Translations under genes and position numbers: made by a program
Shown: positions 1 through 11,132 of the stretch, one piece after another
Numbering within the stretch: the stretch's first letter is position 1
Layout: each line of letters opens with the position of its first letter
Notes under the pieces: model-generated
Databases searched by the model: none
Seen by the model: the letters and a program-made list of their open reading frames with translations, nothing else
Told to the model about the DNA's origin: nothing
DNA from: Dipteris shenzhenensis
Taxonomy: Eukaryota > Polypodiophyta > Polypodiopsida > Gleicheniales
Length of the DNA: 64,000 nt
Assembly (NCBI GenBank): GCA_047967505.1
Contig: CM106539.1
Direction: 5' to 3' (one strand)

Positions 1-1388
1 TCAAAATGTTCAGGTTTTCCACAAAAGTTGCACTTCATCTTGCTCTTGCCCTTGAAGTTGCTCTTGGCCAAATATGCCCCATGTTCTTTGTAGTCATTCC
101 TGTGTTTGATTTTCCTTTTCTCTTCCAAGAGGGATGCCTCAATTTCCACCAAACTAATCTTTGGTATATTGATGAGAGTAGTGAAACTAATTATGGCTAG
201 TGCCTTTTCATCCTTAGGGAGCCATAAGCGTCTCCTTCCCTAGTGGTTGGTTTCTTTTCTTTTCCATTAGCCACATTCCAAATCCCCTTTTTCATGAGAA
301 TAAATTTCAGTTTGGTCTGCTAAGTATGAAAACCCTCTCCCTCAAACTTATCTATCTTGATTTTGGAGGCCATAGGGAAGGTCTTACCACTGGTGTGGCA
401 GTGTCTAGTCCCTTACAATTCAAAAAGAACCATCACCATATAGATGCATGTTACAAGCAATGAAATCTGAAAAGCCAAGGTCCTTTGCATATTGATAATA
501 GTGAGGGACTTGGGATTTGCCTTGGAGTTTAGTGACCTTCTTATTGCTATATCTTGGAGTTTTCTTCTTCTTTATCTTCCTAACACATGGAGTGTTGCTA
601 GAACCACAAGAAGAAGGCATGTTCAAAGACTATTTGTCCATGAATACAAAGCTATGAAGGAAAGATTTTGAAGATATCAAGTAGAATGTTTGCAGGTGAA
701 TGAGACTCCCACAAGTCCAATGGCTCAACTTTAGCACTCCAACATAGTCAATACTAAAAAATTCTTGCAATCAAACTAAGAATCCCCAAAAACTTAGTTG
801 ACTTGGTCAACCTTTTCAAAGCTAAAACTTTCCAAAATAGCTACCATGGATAGTAGCAATTTGGAGGATGAAATTCAATAGATGAGAGAAGCTCTTTGAG
901 GGCATTTGATGCGGAATGAAAGATGTACTGATAGAGAAGACCTAGTACCAAGCTTGGATAAAAGTCGCGTCAAGTCGCCATAGCCAGAAGCTCAAATGAT
1001 GACTGGTTTTTTCATCACCACGCCTCAGTTACTAAAGCATTTGCCTTCAAACTTCATCAACAACTAGCTCATAAGGTCGCCTAACTTTAACTTGGAGCAT
1101 TTGGTGAATGGTGGCTCCAGCAGGTGGAATTACACAAAACTTCAGTGCACTATATTCATGTTGGCATGGGCAAATGACTCAAGCACTTGTCAATTCCTCC
1201 TAGCCAGGGATTCACCCCATCACAATGAAGGTTGGGCTCATAGGACACGATAAATGGCTTGGAGATGGAGGAGAACAAGTTAAGGAAAAAACATCGGAAG
1301 CAAGGGGAGAAAACCTTCATTGTGAAGAAGATGATGACATGGCACTCAATGAGGGCTCAAGGAGGGTGAACACAGCTCTGATACCACA
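1..1388 (-). pseudogene. Copia-0 internal region with gag C-terminus
   Basis: Minus-strand remains of a Ty1/copia gag that leaves the window at position 1. Positions about 1-165 read as a basic stretch (EIEASLLEEKRK, then KSNFKGKSKMK) ending in CNFCGKPEH, the first part of a CX2CX4H(X4C) zinc knuckle, which binds RNA in the capsid protein. The last Cys lies outside the window. A second open piece at 420-626 is Lys-rich but interrupted. Between it and the primer site many stops occur and no domain can be named. The element is oriented by its PBS (1375-1386) and its LTR to the right. The zinc knuckle and PBS are seen directly; the rest is inferred from position. Confidence 0.6.
1375..1386 (-). 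other. Primer-binding site, copia-0
   Basis: On the minus strand this reads TGGTATCAGAGC, complementary to the 3' end of initiator tRNA-Met and the usual minus-strand primer site of plant copia elements. It lies two bases inside the 5' LTR end. Confidence 0.9.
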
Positions 1389-1865
1389 TGTTGGAGTAGT
1401 AAGAAGGATTCAGCAAATGAAGCAAAATGGAAAGGTTTATTCATGAGAGATATGCCCAATATATAGGCACAAGTTACATTCAAGAGTGACATCATATGTG
1501 AGCTCAGTAAAGCATCTAGATCCACAAATCTCTCCATTGATTTCTTAATCAAGCCCATGAATCTCTCAATCACACATACTAGAACCTTCTACCACCTAAC
1601 CTAGTCACACTAACCACCATGTGGTGACACACATAAACCTTGTACCCCTAGGTAGACCCCATTACATCAATTTGTCCTTCATACATGAGAGATGAAACCA
1701 AAGGACTAGTAGATCATTTAAAAAGCACTAAATGCATTTAAGATAAAAAAGAAATGTAAGATGACACACTGTCTTACATGCAAATGATAGTTGGAAAAAT
1801 TTCCACACCACTCTCACTTAAGATCTCTCCATATTCCATGACATACTAGAGAGTAGGCTCCAACA
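1389..1865 (-). repeat. Copia-0 5' LTR
   Basis: A 477-bp LTR ending in perfect 8-bp inverted termini (TGTTGGAG ... CTCCAACA). It abuts the PBS, so it is the 5' LTR of a minus-strand element. A TATATA box (about 1454-1466 on the minus strand) lies near the internal end, where a core promoter is expected. The 3' partner is outside the window. Confidence 0.85.
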
Positions 1866-2263
1866 ATGATTCTATTATGCAGTTAAAGACATAGTCTCTC
1901 CAACTTTGTCTAACCTTCCTCCAAGCTTTCCTTATCCTCCATTTGATTTTAGCTTTTGCATACTTCTCAATCCATTTCTCCCATAGAGGCAAAATGTGTC
2001 CACTTTCACTTGCAAGGTAAGACTCATCTTCTTTCACTTATTTTTTTGTTGTGCCACCTCCTCGACAACCCTTAGATTATCCCTATCCTTCCAAACATGA
2101 AGGGTGGATCAATCTAACTACACTAGGGACTCTTATCACATAAATCATTGATTCTAACACTAGCCATTATTCAACCATGCATCTCTTTTGCCTTATGATC
2201 CCTTTCAATATCTTCATATACCATTTGAGGAAGAGCATCCACCTACTATACATACCATACCTA
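1866..2263. other. No recognisable gene
   Basis: AT-leaning sequence flanking the copia-0 LTR. Only short open frames occur and no motif is recognised. Confidence 0.6.
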
Positions 2264-2280
2264 CTAGCTCCACCTACTAG

Positions 2281-2560
2281 GTAGAGAGGGGAAGGTGTCA
2301 TTCCGAACACCTAAGGCAATTGAGAGGGGGGAGAGGGAGATTAAGAGGGAGAGGTGAGAGGGAGAGGGAAAGAGAGAGAAGTAAATTGAGAGGGGAGAAG
2401 GGGGGAAGACATGAATGCCAAAATCAAAGTAAAAAGGAAACAATGACGTGAGGAAGGGAGAGGGTAAGAGCATGGAAGGATACAGGAGAGGGAGAGGGAG
2501 AGGAAAAAGGAAGGGGGGAGAGGGGGAAGGGAAAGAGAAAGAGAGGGCTAAGGGAAACAA
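2281..2560. repeat. Purine tract, GAGAGGGA-rich
   Basis: Low-complexity G/A tract built from irregular GAGAGGGAGAGG units. Open frames on both strands here (Ser/Pro-rich or Arg/Glu/Gly-rich) are by-products of composition. Similar tracts border several retroelements in this window. Confidence 0.85.
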
Positions 2561-2640
2561 TAAAAAGTTTACTTTCTTCCTAATCTTGGTTGTGGTAGCC
2601 TCCTCTTTGAGCTTCCAAGCCTTCGAGGGTATGTGGTCTT

Positions 2641-4120
2641 AGATTTTCTAGTGGAAAACACTAGTTTGGAAGAGTAGAGTGTAGAGCTATTAAGAGGTTT
2701 TAAGAACAAGACAAATGCCAAAAAAGCCGACCACAAAATTATGGCTTTTTAAAAATCTTCTAGAAGCATATAAATAAATGCCCATTATTATAATCATTAA
2801 ACATTTGAGGCTTATACCAATATTTATGTCTATGCTATTGTTTTATAAATATTTATTTGAATTTGCTAGAGCAGATGGTTGAATTCTATGTGAAAATATA
2901 TTGCAATGCTCTTTGGTGGCTTGTAACTATATTAGCCATAACATTGACCCCCACATCTTTGTGCACTAGTTGCCAAAGGTATGAAAAGTTTCTCAAAGGA
3001 GATTAAAATGGCTCTCGAGGGGGAAATGGATTCAAATCATTGAATAGACTTGCCACTAAGCTCAAACCCTATAATTGGCAAGGTCTTGTGTGCATTCCCC
3101 AACTCGAGGACCCTTAGTCTATTCTACCCAAATCAATAAAATGGCTCCAAGCTTATAGAAAATTTGAAAGAATACCATATCTAGTTTTTCTATAGGGAAA
3201 ATGGACTTAAAGCCCTAAATGGAATTTCCTTAAAGTCAAACCGTTCAAGTATAAAGTCCTTGCACACTCATTTTTTAACTTAAAGGCCCCACCCATGTAA
3301 AGTCACTTTTGGTGACTATATTTGGAAATGGTTCCTACAACCTCACATACATTAGCCTTATGTAGCCTCTTGGTTGTTGTCATTATCACATTAGAGGCTT
3401 GAACTTGACACATGCTTTTTCCATCATGACTTGGTTCACACATTTCCTAAGTGATCCTCACATCCACACATAATGGATCACAAAAAACACGTTCTTTTGA
3501 GAGGGACTATTATAGATTGGCAAGTTCAGCATAAGAGCCATTGTAATAAATGAGATCATAAGCCCCACACTAGTGGTAGTTCACAATGTTCTCATGCATA
3601 GGTTCTCTTGATGGCTCACAGTAGGCCTCTAGCACAAAACACCAAATATCTTCTACATGGAGCCAATCAAATGAGTGAGATGACATACAAGTCATCACTC
3701 CAGATAAGATCTATGATTGTAAAGAGAAATTGGTTCAATATTACATTGCCAAAGGGTTCACGTAGTATGTATCATATGTAGGGGATTTGAGCCTCATAGG
3801 TCTTGAGAAATCGAAAACAGATGTATCATATGCTAATATGGATCTCAAGAATTTGGGATGGATTTAAAACAAACATTTTAAATTGGTGTTTTTAAACGTT
3901 TAAAATGTTTTTAATTCAGCCCAATAGCATTTTAAAATGGAACAACAACAATTTTTAATAGGGACCAGTTGGAGGAGGTTACCATGTGGTAAATCAGGAT
4001 ACCATGTCGTAACATGGAAAATTATCATGCAGTATGCTTAACTTCTACAGCCTAGAAGCGTGGTTAGGTGGACCATCTTTTGCACTAAATTGCACCTTTA
4101 ACTTGGCAACTAATGAGGGG
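2641..4120. other. Intergenic, nothing recognised
   Basis: About 1.5 kb without a long open frame, tandem repeat or element terminus that I can identify. It may be strongly decayed repeat sequence. Confidence 0.6.
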
Positions 4121-4388
4121 TGCTAACGAGTGCTCAATAGCATGATGAATTTAGCACCTAGCACTCTTCACATACTATTGTTTCCGGTCCCATGTCATAA
4201 CTCCTCTCCTCCTTTTTCAATTGAAATTGCCTATGATCTCTTGCGTTTGCCCTTTTTTGAATTCTCCTTTGTTTCCCCCTCTTTTCAATTCAACTCCACA
4301 CTCTTGCTCCCTTTTGTTCCTTGGTCTTCCACTCTCTTGCCTTCCTATGTCCCGCATTTTCCACTCTCTTGCTTTCCACTTACATAAC

Positions 4389-4923
4389 ATGGATGAATTG
4401 ACACCCAGTGGTGGTGCTAGAAAGAGGAGAGTCAAGGCTACAAGGTTGGTTATCAAATGTTCCAATGAGATTGCACTCTTTTGTGCTACATTGTTTGTGA
4501 CTAAGTGTGTTCTTCTTTAGGAACTTCATGGAAGATGTGATGGGAAGAACAGATGGGGATGATATTGACTGTTCATATGCTCTAGCTAGTTTATTGAAGT
4601 CAAGCGATGTCATTGGGATACTAAGGGACCCAAGACACAAGCACCTACATGTGCAAGCTGCTGAGAAGGTGATGAAGGACTTCAAGGATATTGTGGATGC
4701 AAAGGAGATGCTTGCAACTTATGATACTGCCGGTGTAAGTCGTGAAGCTTACACATCTATTTTCAAAATTTTTGAGTCTACTATTTTGGGAAAGTATAAG
4801 AAGTCTATAGTGCCCCTACACACCTTGGTCTGTGAGATGTGCACAGTGAGAAACAAACCAATATGCAAGAGAAATGCTTGGAGGGCACCATTGCGTAAGG
4901 GGCACAATGACTTGGAAGAGTAA
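4389..4923 (+). CDS. Unknown two-exon protein (152 aa predicted)
   Basis: Exon 1 (4389-4444) starts MDELTPSGGARKRRV. A GT at 4445 and a TTCTTTAG acceptor ending at 4520 remove 76 bp and join in frame to exon 2 (4521-4923, stop TAA). The joined frame is 459 nt. The predicted protein is hydrophilic, with a basic N-terminus and a mostly helical middle (YALASLLKSSDVIGILRD, then AAEKVMKDFKDIVDAKEML). No signal peptide or membrane segment is visible and I recognise no family. A pyrimidine-rich stretch upstream (4200-4380) could be leader sequence. Alternatives are a transposon-captured fragment or a pseudogene whose reading frame survives by chance. The splice model is inferred from sequence only. 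Confidence 0.4.
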
Positions 4924-5224
4924 AGATAAATCTGGCTTGCAAACCTTTGAGATGAATGCTTTCAACAATGTCTACTTAGAGGTTGACAAACTGCAACAAG
5001 CAATGGTCAAATTCTATGGCGCATAGTGCTTGGAAAGCATCCATAGGGAGTCAAGGAGTCACACATTGGTTGCAAGCTAGAGTGAGAGAAGGGAGCATTC
5101 CAAGCACCAACAGAAGCTATGGTGTAATTGTATACAAATATGAAATAAATATATTGCTTTTTTTTACCACAATTTGTGTACTCACTCTTTAATATCTTGC
5201 TTATTTTGACCACAATTTTTGTAC

Positions 5225-5446
5225 TCACACGACGTTGGGGAAAGTGGGGACATGGTGAAGGAGGGGGGAGAGAAGGGAGGGGCATGGGGCAGGGCAAGGG
5301 GAGGGGTGGAGTGGTAGCAAGGGTGGGGGGAGGGGGGGATGGGGGAGGGCGGGTGTGGGCGGGGCAAGTAGGGGGAGGGCAAGGGGGGGTGAGGGCGATG
5401 AGGGTGGGGGGGTTGGAGGGGTTAGGGTGGGGACATGGGGCACGAT
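5225..5446. repeat. G-rich low-complexity tract
   Basis: Runs of GGGGAGGG and GGGTGGGG on the plus strand. The Gly/Arg-rich and Pro-rich frames it yields are not credible genes. Composition resembles the leader tracts of the gypsy F/D elements. Confidence 0.8.
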
Positions 5447-5493
5447 GAAACCCTAAATGTAATTAAAAGGGATGTCAAAACATGATCGACCCT

Positions 5494-5918
5494 TATAAAA
5501 AGTTAAAAAAAACCTTAACTCTCATTATTCAATGGCAAGAGTGAAGAACACTACTAGACCCACTGAACGCCGCCTCCACCCTTCCTCCTCTAGCTCCACC
5601 ACCTCCATGGCATCTGTGCACACGAACCTATCCGGGTCCCGATGAGGCCTCCCCTGACTCTCGTGAGCCCTCCCCCAACTCCCCCAAGTCCCATGACCCA
5701 CTCCCTAGTCTCTTGAGCCTTCTTCTCCTCCCAAGTCTTGTGAGCCCACTCCCCAGCCCCAAGAGCATGAGCCTTCCCCTCAGCCTTCTCCCCAACCTTC
5801 CCCTCAGCCTTCCCCTCAGCCTCAGCCTCAGCATGACCCTCAACCTTCCCCTCAACCTTCCCCTCAGCCTCAGCCTCACCCTCAGCCTTCCCCTCAGCCT
5901 TCCCCTCAACCTTCCCCT
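5494..5918 (+). pseudogene. Broken Pro/Gln-rich repeat gene, cut by a copia LTR
   Basis: A TATAAAAAG box at about 5494 precedes an ATG at 5532 (MARVKNTTRPTERR, then a Ser-rich run). Stops and two frame changes follow, but coding-like sequence continues as acidic/Pro/Ser segments (EASPDSREPSP) and then a 12-bp-unit minisatellite (about 5758-5918). In one open frame that minisatellite encodes repeated PSPQP and PQPQP. The reading stops exactly where the copia-1 LTR begins at 5919. No family is recognised. The frame-preserving repeat and nearby promoter suggest a former gene; a purely non-coding minisatellite remains possible. Confidence 0.4.
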
Positions 5919-6272
5919 TGTGAAGATAGTGGGAGAGAAGGAAGGAGTCTCACTTGTGGCTTTCTCACATACACAATGGGTGAATACACACAAAGGTGTG
6001 AGGATGAAAACAGTTTTCCTCTTCTTAGTTATGAAAGCCAAAAAGAACTCTAGTACAAAGAAATAGAAGAACCCTATATGTGGGTCTCAAACCAAACTCA
6101 ACTAACTAAGGTGGCATACTAACTGAGCCATGAACTAGAGTACATAAGGATAGCTATCATCCAGCTATTATTCATGGGCGGTGTACCAACTGCATCTATA
6201 GCTAACAAGTCGGTGACATAAATGCACAATGGTCACCCTGACATATCACGAGTGGAGCTTGATATCTCAACA
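5919..6272 (-). repeat. Copia-1 3' LTR
   Basis: A 354-bp LTR. In element sense it starts TGTTGAGATATC next to a C-rich (minus: G-rich) polypurine tract at 6273-6283 and ends CTATCTTCACA at 5919. It has the same termini and length as the copia-2 LTR. Confidence 0.85.
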
Positions 6273-9200
6273 CACCCCCCCGAGCTCAGTCCCAATTCCT
6301 GCACACCAAGCAGGTCTCTGAACTTGCGTAGCTTCTCTGCACCTAATGCCTTCATGAATATGTCAGCTATGCTGACATAAACTAGATCAATAAGACCTAG
6401 TAAAACCTTCTCCCGTAGATAGTGATAATGCACCTCAATGTGCTTTGTTCTAGCATGATAGACTAGGTTATTTGCCAAGTGTATACTGCTCATGTTGTCA
6501 CAATAAATGACAACTGGCCCATCTATAGACTGATGCATATCATAAAGTAGCTTATGCAACCAAGCTACCTCACATGCAACCATTGCTGCACCCCTGTACT
6601 TAGCCTCTGTGCTCGACAAGGCAACTGTAGGCTGTTTCTTGCTGCTCCAAGTGACTGCAGCACTCCCAAAAGAGAACACATATCCACTGGTAGATCGTCT
6701 ATCAGAAATACTACCAGCCCAATCAGCATCAATGTATCCATGCAACTGTATCTAAACCCCAGTCTCATAAAATAGTCCATACTGCAATGTGGACTTCACA
6801 TACCTGCGTATGCATCTAGTTGCATCCAAATGCAATTTCCTTGGAGCCTGCATAAACTGACTTACCAATCCAACAGCATAGCTCAAATCTGGCCTGGTAA
6901 TATTAAACTTCCTACTATGCATCTGTACATAGCAGGGTCTTCCAAAAGCTCACCTGTATTTGTACTCAGCTTCACATTCTGCTCCAAAGGAACTGAAATA
7001 GGCTTACAGCCTGTCATCCCATATTTGGACAGCATGTCCAATCCATACTGCCTCTGCAAGAGCTGTATCCCACTTGGTGATCTAATCACCTCAATGCCTA
7101 AGAAATAACGCAGCTCTCCCAAATCCTTCATCTCAAATTTCTACTTCAATAGCATTTTCACATGAAGGATATCTTCATCACTATCACCTATGATGATCAA
7201 ATCGTCAACATAAATGACAAGTAGCATAATACCTTTCTCTATTTTTCTCACATAAAGTGAGAAATCTACCTTGGAAATCTAAAAACCAATAGTGATAAGA
7301 TACTGTCCTATCTTGTCAGACCATGCTCTAGGTGCTTGCTTCAAGCCATACAAGGCTTTCTTCAACCTACAAACAAACTCAAGATGAACAGCATGAACAT
7401 AACCTGGTGGCTGCTCCATAAAGACCTCTTCTGCAAATCACCATGCAAGAAGGCATTCTTTACATCCATCTGATGTAAAGACCATCCCTTTGATGCAGCC
7501 ATAGCAATGACTGCTCTTATGGTTGCCATCCTTGCAACCGGACTGAATGTTGGCCATATGTCTGTACATATCCCTTGACAACTAATCTTGCCTTGTATCT
7601 GTTCACAGAACCATCTGCATTGTGCTTCACCTTATAAACCCACTTACAGCCAATTTCATTCTTGTCTTTAGGCAAAGGCACCAATTCCCATGTAGCATTT
7701 GCTTCCAAGGCATCCATTTCTTCATCCATGGCTTTGTCCCATTTTTCTTTTCCCATGGCTTGCTCAAAAGAAGTGGGTTCTAGTTCCTATATCGCTTTGA
7801 CCATATAGACATAGTGAATGGCTGTAAATCCATCATATTTCAGCCTATCCACAGGATACCTAACCCTGGTAGACCTGCGCAAAATAGGCTCACTTCCAGG
7901 TGCTCTCAAAACATCGCTGTGGTCTTCCTTACTCCAGGTGTAATAACAAAAGGAATACCCAACTCATCATCAATGCTCTGTTCTGAGCCACTGGATTCAC
8001 CATCCACATAAGAGTGACCTGCATTCACATCAAACATGGGCTGATCTACCTTCTCTTTTCCTTTTCGTGATACCTGCATACCACTCTCTGCATTGCTTTG
8101 AGGAGGTTCTCCTGATCTCAATCTGCCTGTCCATGGCGAAGTATGTGAACCATTGGTAGAGCACTGTAGGTCCACTAATATTTTGTGATTGCTGCTATGA
8201 ATTCTATGCAGCATTACCATTTTGTGCATCTACATCATCAATCACATTTATTGGTTTATACCAGCTGCTCATCTCATAAAAAATAACGTCTCTGCTCACT
8301 GTAAACTTACGAGTAGAAGGGTTATAGCATCTATACCCTTTCTACTGCAGAGAATAACCAATAAAGATGCACTTCTCAGCTTTTGGATCCAACTTGGACC
8401 TCAACTCGGCAATGCAACCAAAAATTTTCAAATGAGAAATATTTGGTTTCCTACTAGTATACATCTCCTCTAGCATCATGCCATGTATTGTTGCAGTGGG
8501 AGTCCTATTCATTATGTAAACTATTGTAGCAACTGCTTCAACCCAAGAATAATCTGGTAGATGTTTTTCATTTACCATGGCCTGAGATACCTCTCCAATA
8601 TGCCTGTTTTTCCTTTCTGCAAGTCCATTTTGCTGTGGGGTATGGCTGCATGAATATTGCTACTTTATGCCATGCTCCTGCAAGAACCTTGCAAATTGAT
8701 TTGAGAGGTACTCTTCCCCTCCATCTGACCTTAGGCATTTTATTTGTAGGCTTGTTTCTTTTCCAACCATAGCTTTAAAAGCTTTGAAATGCCCAAACAC
8801 TTCACTTTTCTTTTTCATAAAACATACCCAAACTTTTCTAATGTAGTCATCAATTAAAGTGACAAAATAATGATAGCCTCCAATAGATGCAGCTTTAGTA
8901 GTCCACACATCAGAGTGGATTAATTCCAATGGCTTCTTACTCTCTTGAACATGTCTAGGAAATGGTTTCCTTGCCTGTTTTCCAAATTGACAGGCTTAAC
9001 ATATATTATGCATTTCTGCAACCTTGAATTTAGGCAATCCTACAATGATATTTTGGGCTTGCATTGATTTAAGTCAGTGTACATTAACATGACCAATGTG
9101 TTTATGCCAGATATCAATATCTGCAACTACACCGGTCCCATGTGCAAACATTGCTGCACTCAATTCAGGCATGTCCACATCCAATGTAAACATCCTGCCC

Positions 9201-9919
9201 TTCTTCTTTCCTTTTGCTATCAAGTGACCGTTATTTTTCATATCCTCAACAAAGCATCCATGAGGATTAAATCTGACCTGCAAGCCCTGCTCAACCATTT
9301 GACCAACAAAAACCAGGTTCTTGGTGATATTCGGGACATGAAATACATCAAACAGGTATTTCTTTTTCCCGTCTTGCATAGACAAAGGAATTTTACAATT
9401 TGCACAATAGGATGTGTAGTATCATCACCAATCTCCACAAATCCTGGGTTTTCAATTTTCCTTGCATCCTGCATCCATTCTGCATGACCTGTCATATGGT
9501 TTGATGCACCTGAGTCAACATACCACACATCATTGCTTTCGTCAACACTTGTCATAGAATTGGTCATGTGCTACACCATAAGCAGATGCTCATTTCTATC
9601 ATCACCCTGTCTACTAGAAGATGCATAATTTCCTTGCTGCAATTTGCCATTCATGATGTCATTCTACTTTTTATAGTAGTCTTTAGCCATATGACCCATT
9701 TTACCACAGTAATAGCATTCAACATTGCTATTTGCATTTTGGCCTCTCTGCCATCCACCATGACCTCTTTGGCTCCCCCTACCTCTAGAGTTACCACGTT
9801 CTCCTCCATAGGACTGGTTTTCTTAAGTTTGCTGCATATTCTAATTTCTACCACGGCCTCCAGATCGGCTTGCTCTACCTCTGCCTCTACCTCTTCTAGC
9901 ATTTGAGTAGAAGAAAGTT
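6273..9919 (-). pseudogene. Copia-1 gag-pol remnant
   Basis: Running right to left on the minus strand: zinc-knuckle region of gag (about 9690), protease motif VDSGASNHMT (about 9500), integrase zinc-binding and catalytic core (about 9100-8650, with LIHSDVW and LRSDGGEEYL), reverse transcriptase start [17 protein letters not shown] (about 7690), the YVDD region (about 7200), and RNase H (DADWAG and SSTEAKY, about 6725-6590). Stops and frameshifts break the frame repeatedly, including an in-frame TAG where copia-2 has a frameshift (about 8345). Compared with copia-2 it has lost pieces of RT near 7430 and 7550. Confidence 0.9.
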
Positions 9920-10240
9920 CTACATGCAAACTCCTACTTGCATGTTCTACATGCAAGCTCTACATGCAACTCCTACATGCAAGTTGTACTTGCAACTCCT
10001 ACATGCATGTTCTACATGCAAGTCCTACATGCAATTCCTACATGCAAGTTCTACATGCAACTCCTACATGCAACTCCTACATGCGATTCCTACATGCATG
10101 TTCTACTTGCAACTTCTACTTGCAACTCCTACATGCAAGTCCTACATGCATGTTCTACATGCAACTCCTACATGCAACATGTAACTCCTACATGCAACTT
10201 GCAACTCCTACATGCAACTTCTATATGCAAGTTCTAAATA
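9920..10240 (+). promoter_or_regulatory. U3 array of ~13-bp CATGCA units (LTR A)
   Basis: About two dozen near-tandem copies of CTACATGCAACTC with small variants. Most copies contain CATGCA, the core of the plant RY element recognised by B3-domain seed regulators. Others read CTTGCA. The array sits just upstream of the LTR TATA box, the usual place for retroelement enhancers. The repeat is seen directly; the regulatory role is inference. Confidence 0.55.
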
Positions 10241-11116
10241 TAGAGAGAGAATATCTTACAATTCCTACATGCAGAGAGAGAAGCTCTCCAACTAGTATAA
10301 ATACCCCATAATGGAATGAAGCCCACACTCTTTGGGGCATTCTTTTGAGTTCTACTTTGGTATTCCAAGCAATTGTCTCAAGTGTATTGGTTCCTTGCAC
10401 TCCACGTGCAAAAGCATGTCCTTACCAAGCATGTCCTAACCTTGCAACTCCTGCTCCCCTCTCATCCAACCTTGCAACCCATCCTCTCCCTCTCCTCCTC
10501 CTCCTCCCTTCTCCTCCTCCTCCTCCTCCTCCTCCTCCCTCCTCCTCCTCCTCCTCCCTCCTCTTCCTCCCTCCTCTCTCTTCTTTCCCCCATGCTCTTA
10601 CACCTTCTTCCTCTCCCACTCCTATGCTCCCCCTAAACCCTTAGTTCTTCAACCCTTAACCTCCATGATCTATGAGGCAGAAGAGTTCTCCACCATGTAT
10701 TTTACCCTGAACCTTGGATCCTCCTTCTAACCCTTGAACCTCTTCTAAACTTTGGAACCTCTCTCTAAACCTTGGAACCTCCTTCTAACCCTTGAACCTT
10801 TTCTAAACTCTGGAACCTCTCTCTAAACCTTGGAACCTCCTTCTAAACCTTGAACCTCTATCTAACCCTTAAACTCCTCCTAAACCCTTTAACCCCCAAT
10901 GAAGGCGAAAGCCTTCATTACCTCAACCATGATGATGCATATTCCGTTCACACATGCATGCACTATGTTTGCTTAGCACACTTAAGCCTACGTCTCTCAT
11001 CAGAATATGACTCGAGGTCCTAAGCTGTGACATATACTACAAATGACAACCTCGATATATCTGTAGGTGACAAAAAGCCTCGGAATCCTGCAAATTGAAA
11101 ATACCCTACTCTTCCC
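9920..11116 (+). repeat. LTR A (gypsy type), truncated at both ends
   Basis: Plus-oriented LTR of the ACATGCAA-array family. Order: U3 tandem array (9920-10240), TATAAATACCCC at 10296, CACTCTTTGGGG, a CTC-rich tract (10487-10615), repeated AACCTTGGAACCTCC blocks (10690-10870), CATGCATG, and TATATCTGTAGGTGACA near the end. Compared with LTR C it lacks about the first 110 bp, replaced by copia-1, and about the last 30 bp plus PBS, replaced by inverted LTR B. Confidence 0.8.
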
Positions 11117-11130
11117 TAACAGTAGCACCA
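11117..11130 (-). other. Degenerate tRNA-Asp-type PBS of LTR B
   Basis: On the minus strand this reads TGGTGCTACTGTTA, two bases past the LTR end. It is a decayed form of the TGGCGCCGTTGCC primer site seen at LTR D. It sits exactly between the two inverted LTRs. Confidence 0.6.
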
Positions 11131-11132
11131 GA

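Larger units (their letters stand above)
5919..9919 (-). mobile_element. Copia-1, truncated minus-strand Ty1/copia element
   Basis: Consists of a 3' LTR (5919-6272), a polypurine tract and a decayed polyprotein. The sequence is closely similar to copia-2 (14599-18849) along its whole length. Homology stops at about 9919 inside gag, where ACATGCAA repeats of LTR A take over, so the gag start, PBS and 5' LTR are missing. Many stops and small deletions show it is inactive. Confidence 0.9.

Noticed and set aside
5007-5297. 96-codon minus frame near 5000-5300
   Set aside because: Half of it is the translated G-rich tract; no motif.
9077-9487. 136-codon plus frame (and sister at 17824-18240)
   Set aside because: Antisense shadow of copia protease-integrase coding sequence, shared by both copies for that reason.
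9903-10311. Overlapping open frames encoding MQLLHATPTCKFY-type repeats
   Set aside because: They appear in all three plus frames because the 13-bp unit lacks stop codons; the sequence is an LTR U3 array, and the inverted copy at 12050-12421 gives the same peptides.
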